Origin: Flammeovirgaceae bacterium | GTDB lineage: Bacteria > Bacteroidota > Bacteroidia > Cytophagales > Cyclobacteriaceae | Length of the DNA: 36,367 nt | Assembly (NCBI GenBank): GCA_003229495.1 | Contig: QIEB01000580.1 | Location: 1 to 36,367, forward strand | Direction of reading: 5' to 3' | Shown here: piece by piece, positions 19,101 to 27,993 of the stretch | Layout: each line of letters begins with the position of its first letter | How positions within the stretch are numbered: position 1 is the first letter of the stretch | Notes under the pieces: generated by a model | The model's database searches: none | The model's input: only the letters and a program-made list of their open reading frames with translations | What the model was told of the DNA's origin: nothing | Made by a program: the position numbers and the translations under genes

Positions 19101-20138
19101 TCTTTTCTGACATACCAGAAGCACCCTTTTACCTCTGGATGCATAGTCTGCCATTACATTGGATATTAATTGGGATTTACCGGTACCGGGTGGCCCTTGT
19201 ATTACCAAGGATTTTCCAGATTTTATAGCCGTTAACGCATTCTCTTGAAAAGCATCTAATTTAAACGGAGTTACCGTTCGTTCCTCCTTTAAAGAGGATA
19301 AAAAACTAAATTCATGGGTGGCACCATCAAAATGCTGGCCACTGAAAAAAGAGCTAAGATCCAAAATGGATTTGTCTTCAAGAAGAGTCAAATAGTCCGG
19401 GACCAAATATGATCCTGCCTGTGGAAATAACCCCAATATTGCCTCAGGCTGCAAGGTAATAGTTCCTTGCTTAAAGTGTTCTTTATACTCAGCCTTGTTG
19501 AATGCCCTGAATGGCAACAGATTATCTGTGAAATTCTGTTGATTAAAATTTAATTCGATTCCACTATTTTTAAACAATTCATAGAGTGCCACCCGAAAGG
19601 ACCTACTTTCCGAAGGAAACTCCTCAAAATTGAAATCCATGAGCTGCTCATCAACCGTAACTTTATTGAAATAGGCATAAGCCAATAGAAAACTCCGGTT
19701 CAAATAACAATACTCATCTGTTCTGGCTTTTAGAATCCACCCGTTTTCCTCTATGTGCAGGGACACCGGGAAAAACAACAAGGGTGCACGCACCGGGGTG
19801 CCATCGGAAAAAGACCCACAAGCAAAAGGCCATGCCATGAAAAGATCCTTGGCACCCCGTTCTTCCAACACAAACCGGTCAAAACGTGCTAATTTTCGCA
19901 GTTTTTGACTTACCATATTGTTGGTTTCATCCCGGCTGTCCAGTACCCGGCAAAGGAATACTTCTTTCTTTCTTTTGATAAGTTGTTCTACAATCGAAAA
20001 AGCGGGTTTTCTATTGAGAAAATCAAGTTCATTTATATCTACAAACCGACTGGCGGCTAATCTTAGTAACAATAACGATTTATTCCTGGACGTCAGGTTG
20101 GTCAGGCGGCGCAGATACGAATTGAGGATTCTATGCAT
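16125..20138 (-). CDS. Large SF1 (UPF1-like) helicase, DUF4011-like N-terminus, C-terminal Vsr/MTES_1575-like nuclease-fold region
   Basis: 1337 aa; N-term 'LRRLTNLTSRNKSLLLLRL'; Walker A 'VIQGPPGTGKSQLISNV'; Walker B 'LVIFDEASQCF'; 'VVVTGDSKQLTPND', 'LQGHYRSKS', 'NVQGDEKDIIIFS', 'NRLNVAITRAREKVYVISS'; C-term 'ADLVLRR...LYHQSISAKDAHVYVPFILKSKGWRFYEVFSRQYW'. Confidence 0.88.
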   Translation of the reverse strand: MHRILNSYLRRLTNLTSRNKSLLLLRLAASRFVDINELDFLNRKPAFSIVEQLIKRKKEVFLCRVLDSRDETNNMVSQKLRKLARFDRFVLEERGAKDLFMAWPFACGSFSDGTPVRAPLLFFPVSLHIEENGWILKARTDEYCYLNRSFLLAYAYFNKVTVDEQLMDFNFEEFPSESRSFRVALYELFKNSGIELNFNQQNFTDNLLPFRAFNKAEYKEHFKQGTITLQPEAILGLFPQAGSYLVPDYLTLLEDKSILDLSSFFSGQHFDGATHEFSFLSSLKEERTVTPFKLDAFQENALTAIKSGKSLVIQGPPGTGKSQLISNVMADYASRGKRVLLVCQKRAALDVVSERLQEVGMGKFIALVHDFKNDRKELYAQILEQIENLDDYKRLNSSLDAIQLERQFLQVSRRTDQITEEFEEFKQALFDQQECGISVKELYLTSELDGPSINLKQEYKHFPMIEAEAFKRKLNVYNNYWQQLNQPDFLWKDRRSFHSFTIKDLKSISNLIDEIKKYADDTVQKASIILNTTVSFETLEEIINSREDILKFVSLTKDPTVYRFFNHQVDYKDIHKHHLGLANIERVVLNCYKKEGPEVSIPTSELGSFQEIIQQRIESRKNIFKWLNWNLFSKEKMQYQRVLKANGLLKNPDGFSMLLEKMDNRLNLEHNLSKLKAYSWLKEIPTTYHQVDFQAWFYYQKKAIEAQKIFVSQRNFNEYFNVSKLSYEDLKKLLEELLTILTELPEKKKVWIRYLLPKQIAFILGDLKLKKELQGSLNKEFENLCEFDKLEQSFTATEKSAIAKLYELCSEKEGIDVVVLFDNSLKLAWIEHIEVKYPLLRMVSSLKLKQLEEEYRNQVKMKFEISQEILLLKLREYVYKDVKYNRLNNMISYRDLRHQVSKKRRIWPIRKLLSHFSDELFTLVPCWLASPESVSAITPMKVLFDLVIFDEASQCFAEKGIPSIYRARQVVVTGDSKQLTPNDLYTIRWQEEDPEDIDLEIDSLLDLASKHLPQIPLQGHYRSKSLDLIAFSNQHFYQGKLRMLPDYQVIKEGAPAIQYIKINGLWERSINQNEAMEVVMLVDKICKETPDKTIGIVTFNIQQQQYIMECLEDRAIQSAQPLPSTLIIKNIENVQGDEKDIIIFSIGYAHDIKGKLSMNFGSLNAVGGENRLNVAITRAREKVYVISSIMPKDLKVGESKNEGPKLLKKYLSYAWEISEGIPQQMVSEDNQFQSSWYLKKKLKAMTFPNNAHSLEESLPFADLVLRRNTQFVGLILTDDDLYHQSISAKDAHVYVPFILKSKGWRFYEVFSRQYWISPDDIKEQLERFVMKEELRDG

Positions 20139-20177
20139 GATTGAATAGAGGTCAAATTCAAAAAAAATAGCGCGAAA

Positions 20178-21068
20178 TCAAAAATCCAAATATGGATAAA
20201 CTCTAAGATAAGTACTATCGTTGATTATATGTATCTTTTTTATTTCTTCTACATTTTGAAATGATCCGTGTTGATCCCGGTAGGTAATTATGGCCTTAGC
20301 CTGATTGAATGAAATGTAGGGGTGTGAGGCAATTTTTTTAAAATCATCAGTATTTAAATTGATCTTGTTAAGGTGAGTGTCAGGTTTAACAAAAAGTTGC
20401 TTGTTGAGGTTCATCTGTACTTCTGGCGACAGACCGTAAACCTCTTTAAGTTGTTCCATCGAGTAATATCCACCCAATAAATTCCTATACTTTACCACAC
20501 GCTTACTCAAGACCGGCCCTATGCCATAGATGCCCTGTAGCCAAACGCTGTCAACCTTATTTAGGTCTTTCCTGGTGGTGTTTTTATAAGTGACTTTTTT
20601 TGAACGTCGCTTTTGTGCTGTTTGTTCATTAGCATCCGGCACCGAATCCATAGGATCAAGGTCAACCCAAGGACTTAGTGCAATCCAAATAGAATCGGTC
20701 ATTCCAAAAATTTTTTTCAGATCCTTCGGTTGGTAAAAACGTCCTCCTGATTCCCGGTACTTGATCATATTAGCAGCTACAAATAGCTCTAGTCCCCATG
20801 AGACCAGACTGTCATATGCAATTGTATTGGGATCGAATGATCGTATGGAGTGGTGCTTTGCGGGAAATGTGTCTTGAAATGCTTTAAGTATCTGGGATAT
20901 GCTATCCAGGAATACAGGATCTTCAAGGTCGAATTTCTGAGCAGAGGGGAATCGTGTAACCCCGAAATGAATCACCATAAGTAGGGCTATTAACACCAGG
21001 TAACCATTTGCCTCTGTTCTGGAAAACCCAAAACTACTCCGGATCCAACATACTATTGTTCTGTACAA
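20178..21068 (-). CDS. Helix-hairpin-helix (ComEA-like) domain protein
   Basis: 296-aa ORF with N-terminal TM and repeated HhH motifs: 'LNKVDSVWLQGIYGIGPVLSKRVVKYRNLLGGYYSMEQLKEVYG', 'INLNTDDFKKIASHPYISFNQAKAIITYRDQHGSFQNVEEIKKI'. Confidence 0.88.
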   Translation of the reverse strand: MYRTIVCWIRSSFGFSRTEANGYLVLIALLMVIHFGVTRFPSAQKFDLEDPVFLDSISQILKAFQDTFPAKHHSIRSFDPNTIAYDSLVSWGLELFVAANMIKYRESGGRFYQPKDLKKIFGMTDSIWIALSPWVDLDPMDSVPDANEQTAQKRRSKKVTYKNTTRKDLNKVDSVWLQGIYGIGPVLSKRVVKYRNLLGGYYSMEQLKEVYGLSPEVQMNLNKQLFVKPDTHLNKINLNTDDFKKIASHPYISFNQAKAIITYRDQHGSFQNVEEIKKIHIINDSTYLRVYPYLDF

Positions 21069-21235
21069 ATCGAGATTTTTACCCTGGATAATAGTTTATG
21101 ACAGGTTCAAATTGGAATATTATGAACTTTTTAAGCATGAACTGAAGTTATGACGTAGAACGATCATAAATAACCTGGAAAAAGTTTAATTTGTAGCATT
21201 TCGTATTAACTTGCTCCTTTAGTCTCGAAGTATTC

Positions 21236-22522
21236 ATGCACAATCATTTCAAAGTCATTAGTATTTCCCATAAAACTGCTGCTGTGGAAGTAAGGGAACG
21301 TATGGCCTTAAACTCGGAGGAAACTATTCAGGTCTTGGAACGTGTTCGAGATATTTTTGCCCTTCGAGATGTTATGGTTTTGTCAACATGCAATCGAAGC
21401 GAAATTTATTACGGATCAGATAAAGACCTTAGTGAAGAACTGATTAAGATCCTGGCTTTACAAAATAACCTTGAAGACGTTGAATACTTTAAAAGTTATT
21501 TTGAGAATATCACAGATCATCTCCAAGCCGTAGAACATTTGTTCAGAGTGGCTACAGGCCTCGAGTCTCAAATCGTTGGGGACATGCAGATAACAAATCA
21601 GGTGAAAACGGCCTATCAACTATCTGCTGATGCTGACATGGCAGGACCTTTCCTGCATCGTCTACTGCACACAGCTTTTTATATCAATAAGAAGGTAGTA
21701 CAGGAAACCGCATTTAGGGATGGAGCTGCTTCCATCAGTTATGCTGCACTTGAATTAATTGCCGAGCTTACAGTTAATCTGGAGGCCCCCAGGGTAATGA
21801 TCATTGGGTTAGGAAACGTGGGTACTGATTTGTGCTTGAACATTTCAGATCATAAGAACTTTCAGAATTACCAGGTGCTTCTGGCAAACCGTACAGGGGA
21901 CAAAGCTGATAAACTAGCCAAAACATGCGGTTTCAAGTCAATTCCTTTCGATTCTGTAAAAGACCACTTTTCAGAGATTGATTTGGTAGTTACGGCAGTT
22001 AATAATCACAATTTATTAATTGACAGGGAGCTTATATCAAAATTTCCCGTCGGTAATTTCAAGTACTTTGTTGATTTAAGTGTACCTCGTAGTGTAGAAA
22101 CTGGGATCGAGGAGATCAATGGAGTACTTCTTTACAACATCGACGATATTCAGTCACGTGCTGATGAAGCCTTAAAACGGCGCATGTCATCTATTCCGAA
22201 AGTAGAAGCCCTTTTGGCAGAGGCTATTGCTGACTTTGATGATTGGAGCAAGGACATAAGCGTAAATCCTACTATCAATAAGTTGAAGAATGCATTAGAG
22301 CAGATCAGGAAAGAGGAAATCGCCAGGTATTTGAAGGATGCTTCGAACGATGAATCCGATATGTTGGAAAAATTGACTAAGAGTATCATGCAAAAGGTGA
22401 TCAAGCTGCCAGTGCTTCAGTTGAAGGCAGCCTGTAGAAGGGGTGATGCTGAAACTTTGATTGATGTTCTAAACGACCTTTTTAACCTTGAAAAAGATAC
22501 TATATCAGGGGAAAAGAAATAA
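21236..22522 (+). CDS. hemA: Glutamyl-tRNA reductase
   Basis: 'FKVISISHKTAAVEVRERMAL', 'VLSTCNRSEIYY', 'GLESQIVGDMQITNQVKTAY', Rossmann 'VMIIGLGNVGTDLC'. Confidence 0.95.
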   Translation: MHNHFKVISISHKTAAVEVRERMALNSEETIQVLERVRDIFALRDVMVLSTCNRSEIYYGSDKDLSEELIKILALQNNLEDVEYFKSYFENITDHLQAVEHLFRVATGLESQIVGDMQITNQVKTAYQLSADADMAGPFLHRLLHTAFYINKKVVQETAFRDGAASISYAALELIAELTVNLEAPRVMIIGLGNVGTDLCLNISDHKNFQNYQVLLANRTGDKADKLAKTCGFKSIPFDSVKDHFSEIDLVVTAVNNHNLLIDRELISKFPVGNFKYFVDLSVPRSVETGIEEINGVLLYNIDDIQSRADEALKRRMSSIPKVEALLAEAIADFDDWSKDISVNPTINKLKNALEQIRKEEIARYLKDASNDESDMLEKLTKSIMQKVIKLPVLQLKAACRRGDAETLIDVLNDLFNLEKDTISGEKK

Positions 22523-22632
22523 TGCCAGCTTTCTAAGACCTGTAAGTTTTTGCCTTAAAATCAAACCTATCCACTTGGCTATCTCCTCACTTATCCATTA
22601 ATTGCGTGAATTAATATATAATTAAGACCTGA

Positions 22633-24789
22633 GTGGAAAGTATTCTTCCTAGATTAATCATCCGTAAACTACAGCCTTTGCTTTGGGTGGTCTTTTTGAT
22701 TTCCCTGTCTTTAACCCAAAGCAAATTATCCGCAAATATCATTGAGGAAGATTATGTTATTTTCCAGGTTAACAATAAAAAAGGTCTGCGTGACTCAAAA
22801 GACAAAGTTGTTATTCCTGCAGAATATGACGATCTGGGCTGGTCTATTGGTGAATTTCATCCGCTCAATGATGTGCTTGGATATAAACAAGATGAATTGT
22901 GGGGCTTGATAACCCTGAAAAACAAGAAAATAACCACCCCCAGCTACTTCAACCTATATCCCCTTAACAGGCAACTGATTGTGGCATCCAAATTTGATGT
23001 AATCCTTCAGCAAGAGCGCTACGGGATTATAGACCTGAACGGGATTGTAGTGTTAAACTTTGAATACAGGCTGCTAAACATATTCAACAACCTAATTGTT
23101 GCTTCTAAAAAGGTGAATTCCGAATGGAAATACGGAATGATTGACATCTCCTTTCAGGAGGTCCTTCCGTATAAATACTCCTTGATTAAACCCCTGAACA
23201 ATCAATATGCGATAATCAAGGATCAGGAACTGACCGGACTGGTGAATGCCAACGGCCAGGTACTTGTTCATCCCAAATATCATGTAGTTGAACTAAAAGG
23301 CAAAGAATTTCGTGGTAAAGTGCTTGATACCTACGAAATTAAAAACGTCCAAAACCAACTTGTGGCCTCTCTTCAGTTGAAAAACCTAAAAAAAGCAGAC
23401 CAAGGGGTTTTGGTGGGGTTGGGTTTGGAAAATAGTCAACTGATAAACGCCCAGGGGCAATTAGTGAAATCTTTTCCTCAAACTCATGTATTTGAATTCA
23501 GTAATGGTAAGGCGGTAATTAAGCGTGATGGCCGCATTGGGGTGATCAACGCTGCAGGAGAGGTACTGATTCCCACCACCAACAAATCTGTTTGGATCAA
23601 GGACTATTTCCTGGGTGTAGAATTTCAAGAAAACAAATGGACCCTGCTTAATTCTGAGTTGCAAAAGGTTACCGGCAGGGAATACCAGGAGATAAGACCT
23701 GCAACTGAAGGACTGTTTCCCATTAAAAGACAAAACAGCTGGGGTTTTATTGATAACAATGGCACTGAGGTAATACCACCTCAATATCAGGAAGTAGCTG
23801 ACTTTAAAGAGGATGTGGCCTATGCAAATTACCTGGGAAGCTGGGGATTGATTGATAAATCTGGAAACTGGCTGATAAAACCTCGTTTTGTCAAACTCGA
23901 AAAAATAACTAAGAACACTTACCTCTTTAAAACCAACACACATTACGGATTAGTAAATACCAGTCAGGAGGAAATCTATCATACACTTAACCAACTTCAA
24001 GCTACAGAAACCGGGGTTATTGAACAGAACAAAGACCACCAATATGGTTTAATCTCATTGGAAGGGGAGCAAATGCTTTCTTTACAATACCAAAAGATCA
24101 GCGTTTTCAAGGAAGACCCCAAATACTATCAATTTGAGGACGAAAACGGAAAAGGTATTTTTGACATCTCCCGGCGCATTTTTGTCCGGGACACTGGAAT
24201 CCAGGAGATGAGAACTCTGGACCAGGGATATATTGGAGTCCGAATCAATGATCAATATGGATTCATTGATGTGAACGGAAAGCTTCGAATCGCCAATCGA
24301 TATGAGGACGTTGGCGTATTCAGCGAAGATATGTCACCGGTGAAGTTAAAGGGCAAATGGGGGTATGTAGACCGATTGGAACGATTGAAAGTGCAGCCTT
24401 TGTATGAGACTGCAGATCACTTTATTAATGATCTTGCAATTGTTTCTCAAAACCAAAGGTTTGGGTTAATCAATAAAGCCGGTGAGGTGATTCTTGCTTT
24501 GGAATACGATCGATTGGAACGATTTCAGGAAGGCAAATTCTTTTGCTATCAGGGCCAAAGAGTTGGATTAGTTAACGAAAATGGCAAAGTACTGCTATAT
24601 CCCGGATATAGTAGTTTGCAAATCCTTGAAAACGGCCTTTTTAAAGCATCGAAAAATGGCAAGCAAGGGCTTATCAGCAAACAGGGAAAGATATTAATAC
24701 CAACAGTGTATGATGAACTAATTTATGATCAGTTCAATGATCTTTACCTTTTAAACAGGAAGTATCCCTGGGACATTATCAAGCTTTAA
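22633..24789 (+). CDS. WG-repeat-containing exported protein
   Basis: 718-aa ORF (GTG start) with many repeats of the type 'WGFIDNNGTEVIPPQYQEV', 'WGLIDKSGNWLIKPRFVKL', 'YGFIDVNGKLRIANRYEDV'. Confidence 0.9.
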   Translation: MESILPRLIIRKLQPLLWVVFLISLSLTQSKLSANIIEEDYVIFQVNNKKGLRDSKDKVVIPAEYDDLGWSIGEFHPLNDVLGYKQDELWGLITLKNKKITTPSYFNLYPLNRQLIVASKFDVILQQERYGIIDLNGIVVLNFEYRLLNIFNNLIVASKKVNSEWKYGMIDISFQEVLPYKYSLIKPLNNQYAIIKDQELTGLVNANGQVLVHPKYHVVELKGKEFRGKVLDTYEIKNVQNQLVASLQLKNLKKADQGVLVGLGLENSQLINAQGQLVKSFPQTHVFEFSNGKAVIKRDGRIGVINAAGEVLIPTTNKSVWIKDYFLGVEFQENKWTLLNSELQKVTGREYQEIRPATEGLFPIKRQNSWGFIDNNGTEVIPPQYQEVADFKEDVAYANYLGSWGLIDKSGNWLIKPRFVKLEKITKNTYLFKTNTHYGLVNTSQEEIYHTLNQLQATETGVIEQNKDHQYGLISLEGEQMLSLQYQKISVFKEDPKYYQFEDENGKGIFDISRRIFVRDTGIQEMRTLDQGYIGVRINDQYGFIDVNGKLRIANRYEDVGVFSEDMSPVKLKGKWGYVDRLERLKVQPLYETADHFINDLAIVSQNQRFGLINKAGEVILALEYDRLERFQEGKFFCYQGQRVGLVNENGKVLLYPGYSSLQILENGLFKASKNGKQGLISKQGKILIPTVYDELIYDQFNDLYLLNRKYPWDIIKL

Positions 24790-24797
24790 CCCCCGGA

Positions 24798-25799
24798 TTA
24801 ATCATCTTTTTCAGGTCCCTTACCACCATCAGAATCATCTGCCTTGGAAATTGAATCTCTCATGCCAGTATCAGCTTCAATGTTCTTCATGCGATAATAA
24901 TCCATTATGCCAAGATTTCCCTTGCGGAAAGCTTCGGCCATAGCCTTAGGCACTTCAGCCTCAGCTTCGATTACCCGGGCGCGCATCTCCTGGCTTAGAG
25001 CCTTCATCTCCTGCTCTTTGGCTACCGCCATGGCCCTGCGCTCTTCAGCTTTTGCCTCAGCAACTTTAAGGTCTGAATTGGCTTGATCTATTTGAATTTT
25101 AGCACCAATATTCGCATCAACTTTGGGAACGTCCACATCCGCAATATCAATAGACAGGATTTCAAACGCAGTACCCGCATCAAGACCACGCTCCAACACC
25201 AATTTAGAGATGTTGTCAGGATTCTCTAACACGTCTGTATATTTTGCCGCAGAACCAATGGAGGTGACAATACCTTCCCCTACCCTGGCAAGTATGGTTT
25301 CTTCACCGGCGCCACCTACTAGTCTGCCGATATTGGCCCTAACGGTTACCCTGGCTTTAGCCAAAAGTTGTATTCCATCTCCGGCCACTGCTGAAACAGA
25401 TGGTGTATTAATTACTTTTGGGTTTACTGATAGCTGCACTGCTTCGAATACATCACGACCTGCAAGATCGATGGCAGTTGCCTGTTTAAATGATAGTGTG
25501 ATATTGGCCTTGTCTGCGGAGATCAAGGCCTTTATAACACTTGGCACATGACCTCCAGCCAGGTAATGGGTTTCCAACTCAGTGGTAGTTACTTGTAAAC
25601 CTGCTTTAATGGCCGTGATCATTTCCCTGATGATCACCCCGGGTGGTACCTTACGGATACGCATAAACATAAGTTCAAGTAACCCCACTTTTACTCCCGA
25701 AAAACGGGCCGTGATCCAAAGGTTTACCGGGATAAAGTACAAGAATATAAATACCAGTACTATCGCCAAAAAGATGCCAATCAAAGAAAAAAGATCCAT
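24798..25799 (-). CDS. floA: Flotillin-like SPFH protein FloA
   Basis: 333 aa; N-terminal TM, '[28 protein letters not shown]', '[42 protein letters not shown]' typical of FloA/UPF0365. Confidence 0.93.
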   Translation of the reverse strand: MDLFSLIGIFLAIVLVFIFLYFIPVNLWITARFSGVKVGLLELMFMRIRKVPPGVIIREMITAIKAGLQVTTTELETHYLAGGHVPSVIKALISADKANITLSFKQATAIDLAGRDVFEAVQLSVNPKVINTPSVSAVAGDGIQLLAKARVTVRANIGRLVGGAGEETILARVGEGIVTSIGSAAKYTDVLENPDNISKLVLERGLDAGTAFEILSIDIADVDVPKVDANIGAKIQIDQANSDLKVAEAKAEERRAMAVAKEQEMKALSQEMRARVIEAEAEVPKAMAEAFRKGNLGIMDYYRMKNIEADTGMRDSISKADDSDGGKGPEKDD

Positions 25800-25804
25800 A
25801 CGCT

Positions 25805-26272
25805 CTAAATAGATTTTACAATTATTTTATTATCGGACAAGTTAGCAATTTCTACTGTATTTCCAGCTTCCAGGTAATTGCCGTTAGTTTGTACTTCGTA
25901 TAATTTATCAAGAAATTCGGCAGTTCCCATAGGACGCAAATCGGAAATTGACTTACCCTCCATTCCCACACGAAGTTCTGATTTTTCATTCTCGTTAACC
26001 CTGCTATCTATACTTGATTTTAAGGCAAATTTTTGCCAAGTTCCAGCCCGAAGGCTATAAACCAAGGCCAAAATTGAAAATACCAAAGTGCCAGCCAAAA
26101 TCAAATAACCGGTTTGTCGGCCGAAACTTGTAAAGCTCATAGCAACCCCTCCTATCAATGCCACTAACCCAAGAATGCCCAAGACAGTAACTCCAGGGAC
26201 AAATATTAGCTCGATGATTATAAAAGCGATACCACAAAGTATCAGCAATATTATGGAAATCCAATCAGCCAT
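25805..26272 (-). CDS. NfeD-like membrane protein (TM plus OB-fold C-terminal domain)
   Basis: 155 aa, TM helices followed by '[53 protein letters not shown]'; immediately upstream of floA. Confidence 0.87.
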   Translation of the reverse strand: MADWISIILLILCGIAFIIIELIFVPGVTVLGILGLVALIGGVAMSFTSFGRQTGYLILAGTLVFSILALVYSLRAGTWQKFALKSSIDSRVNENEKSELRVGMEGKSISDLRPMGTAEFLDKLYEVQTNGNYLEAGNTVEIANLSDNKIIVKSI

Positions 26273-26326
26273 TTATAAGTACCCAGGTAATTTGCTAAAG
26301 CTACTAAAATCGTTATTGGCAAACAA

Positions 26327-27802
26327 TCAATAGGCTTTGGCAAAGATCACCTGCTGGCTGGATGATTTGCCTGAATATATACATATGCCTGCCTTGGCTT
26401 CCTCATTAATAGGAATACAACGAATCGTTGCCTTAGTTTCATCCTTGATCCGTTGTTCAGTTTCAATGGTTCCATCCCAATGTGCCCTGACAAATCCACC
26501 TCTGGTATCCAGAACTTCTTTAAAATTCTCGTAAGAGTCCACCGTGGTAATATTTTGGTCACGAAACTTTAGCGCTTTTTGATAAATGCTATTATGCATT
26601 CCACTCAGCATATGTTGTACAGTACTACCGATGTCCTGTTGATTACAGGTTTGCTTTTCTGAGGAATCCCTGCGAGCAATCTCAGCGGTAGAATTTTCAA
26701 GGTCCCTGGGGCCCATCGCAATTCTTACCGGAACACCTTTCAACTCATATTCGGCAAATTTCCATCCCGGTTTGTGGGTATCCCGATCGTCGTATTTTAC
26801 AGAGATATTCCGCTCTTTTAACTGATGAACAATTCCCTGAACAGCTGCTGATATCGCTTCCAACTGCTCTTCATTCTTAAAAATTGGGACGATCACCACC
26901 TGAATTGGCGCTAGCCTGGGCGGTAGAATTAAACCTTTGTCGTCTGAGTGGGCCATAATCAAAGCCCCCATTAAACGAGTGCTGACCCCCCAGGAAGTTC
27001 CCCACACGTATTCGAGTGCCCCCTCCCTGGTGGCAAACTTTACTTCAAACGCTTTGGCGAAGTTTTGTCCAAGAAAATGGGAAGTACCAGCTTGTAAAGC
27101 CCGGCCATCTTGCATCAGGGTTTCGATACAATAGGTGTCGACCGCCCCGGCAAATCTCTCAGATTCTGTTTTAATCCCCTGAATCACCGGTATGGCCATA
27201 TAATCCTGAACAAAATCAGTATAGACTTGAAGCATTTTGAGAGTTTCCTCTTTAGCCTCTTCCCTGGTAGCATGAGCGGTGTGTCCTTCTTGCCATAAGA
27301 ATTCCGTGGTTCGCAAGAACAGCCTGGTACGCATCTCCCACCGCACTACATTGACCCACTGATTTAATTTCAACGGCAGGTCCCTATAGGATTGAATCCA
27401 GTTTCTATAAGTATTCCAGATTACCGTTTCTGAAGTAGGTCGAATAATCAGTTCCTCTTCCAGCTTAGCTTCAGGGTCTACCACTAGTCCACTTCGATCC
27501 TCCGCTTGTTTCAAACGGTAGTGTGTCACTACTGCGCACTCCTTGGCAAATCCTTCTATATGGTCTGCTTCTTTGCTGAGGTAGGACTTTGGAATAAAAA
27601 TGGGAAAGTACGCATTACTGTGACCAGTTTCCTTAAACATCTGATCCAATTTCGCCTGCATTTTTTCCCAAATGGCAAACCCATAAGGCTTTATTATCAT
27701 ACAACCCCTGACCGGTGAATTCTCAGCCAGGTCTGCCTTCTTTACCAACTCATTGTACCACAGCGAATAGTCTTCACTTCTTTTCGGTAACCCTTTACTC
27801 AT
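26327..27802 (-). CDS. proS: Prolyl-tRNA synthetase (archaeal/eukaryotic-type ProS)
   Basis: '[42 protein letters not shown]', class II motifs '[61 protein letters not shown]'. Confidence 0.96.
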   Translation of the reverse strand: MSKGLPKRSEDYSLWYNELVKKADLAENSPVRGCMIIKPYGFAIWEKMQAKLDQMFKETGHSNAYFPIFIPKSYLSKEADHIEGFAKECAVVTHYRLKQAEDRSGLVVDPEAKLEEELIIRPTSETVIWNTYRNWIQSYRDLPLKLNQWVNVVRWEMRTRLFLRTTEFLWQEGHTAHATREEAKEETLKMLQVYTDFVQDYMAIPVIQGIKTESERFAGAVDTYCIETLMQDGRALQAGTSHFLGQNFAKAFEVKFATREGALEYVWGTSWGVSTRLMGALIMAHSDDKGLILPPRLAPIQVVIVPIFKNEEQLEAISAAVQGIVHQLKERNISVKYDDRDTHKPGWKFAEYELKGVPVRIAMGPRDLENSTAEIARRDSSEKQTCNQQDIGSTVQHMLSGMHNSIYQKALKFRDQNITTVDSYENFKEVLDTRGGFVRAHWDGTIETEQRIKDETKATIRCIPINEEAKAGICIYSGKSSSQQVIFAKAY

Positions 27803-27993
27803 TAGTGTGTTTATAGTTAACAGGGACGCAGAATTTCGATAACGATAATTCTGTTTTTTAAGAATTTACAACCAATTATGGCATCAATTTTGCTCCTTAC
27901 AAGTAAGAAGCTGAATTTGATTCGACAAATATAAGTTTTTAAAGGCTTATTTCGATCTTAGTTGGTAATTTAACGTATATAAATATAAAGCAT

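Noticed and set aside
23461-23943. 160-aa minus-strand ORF
   Set aside because: Antisense inside the WG-repeat gene; composition is a mirror of the repeats.
25123-25551. 142-aa plus-strand ORF
   Set aside because: Antisense to floA; low-complexity S/A/T composition typical of a shadow frame.
27926-27933. TATATTTG on the minus strand as the proS promoter
   Set aside because: Matches TAnnTTTG but is 124 nt from the proS start with no spaced -33 TTG; AT-rich background makes chance likely.
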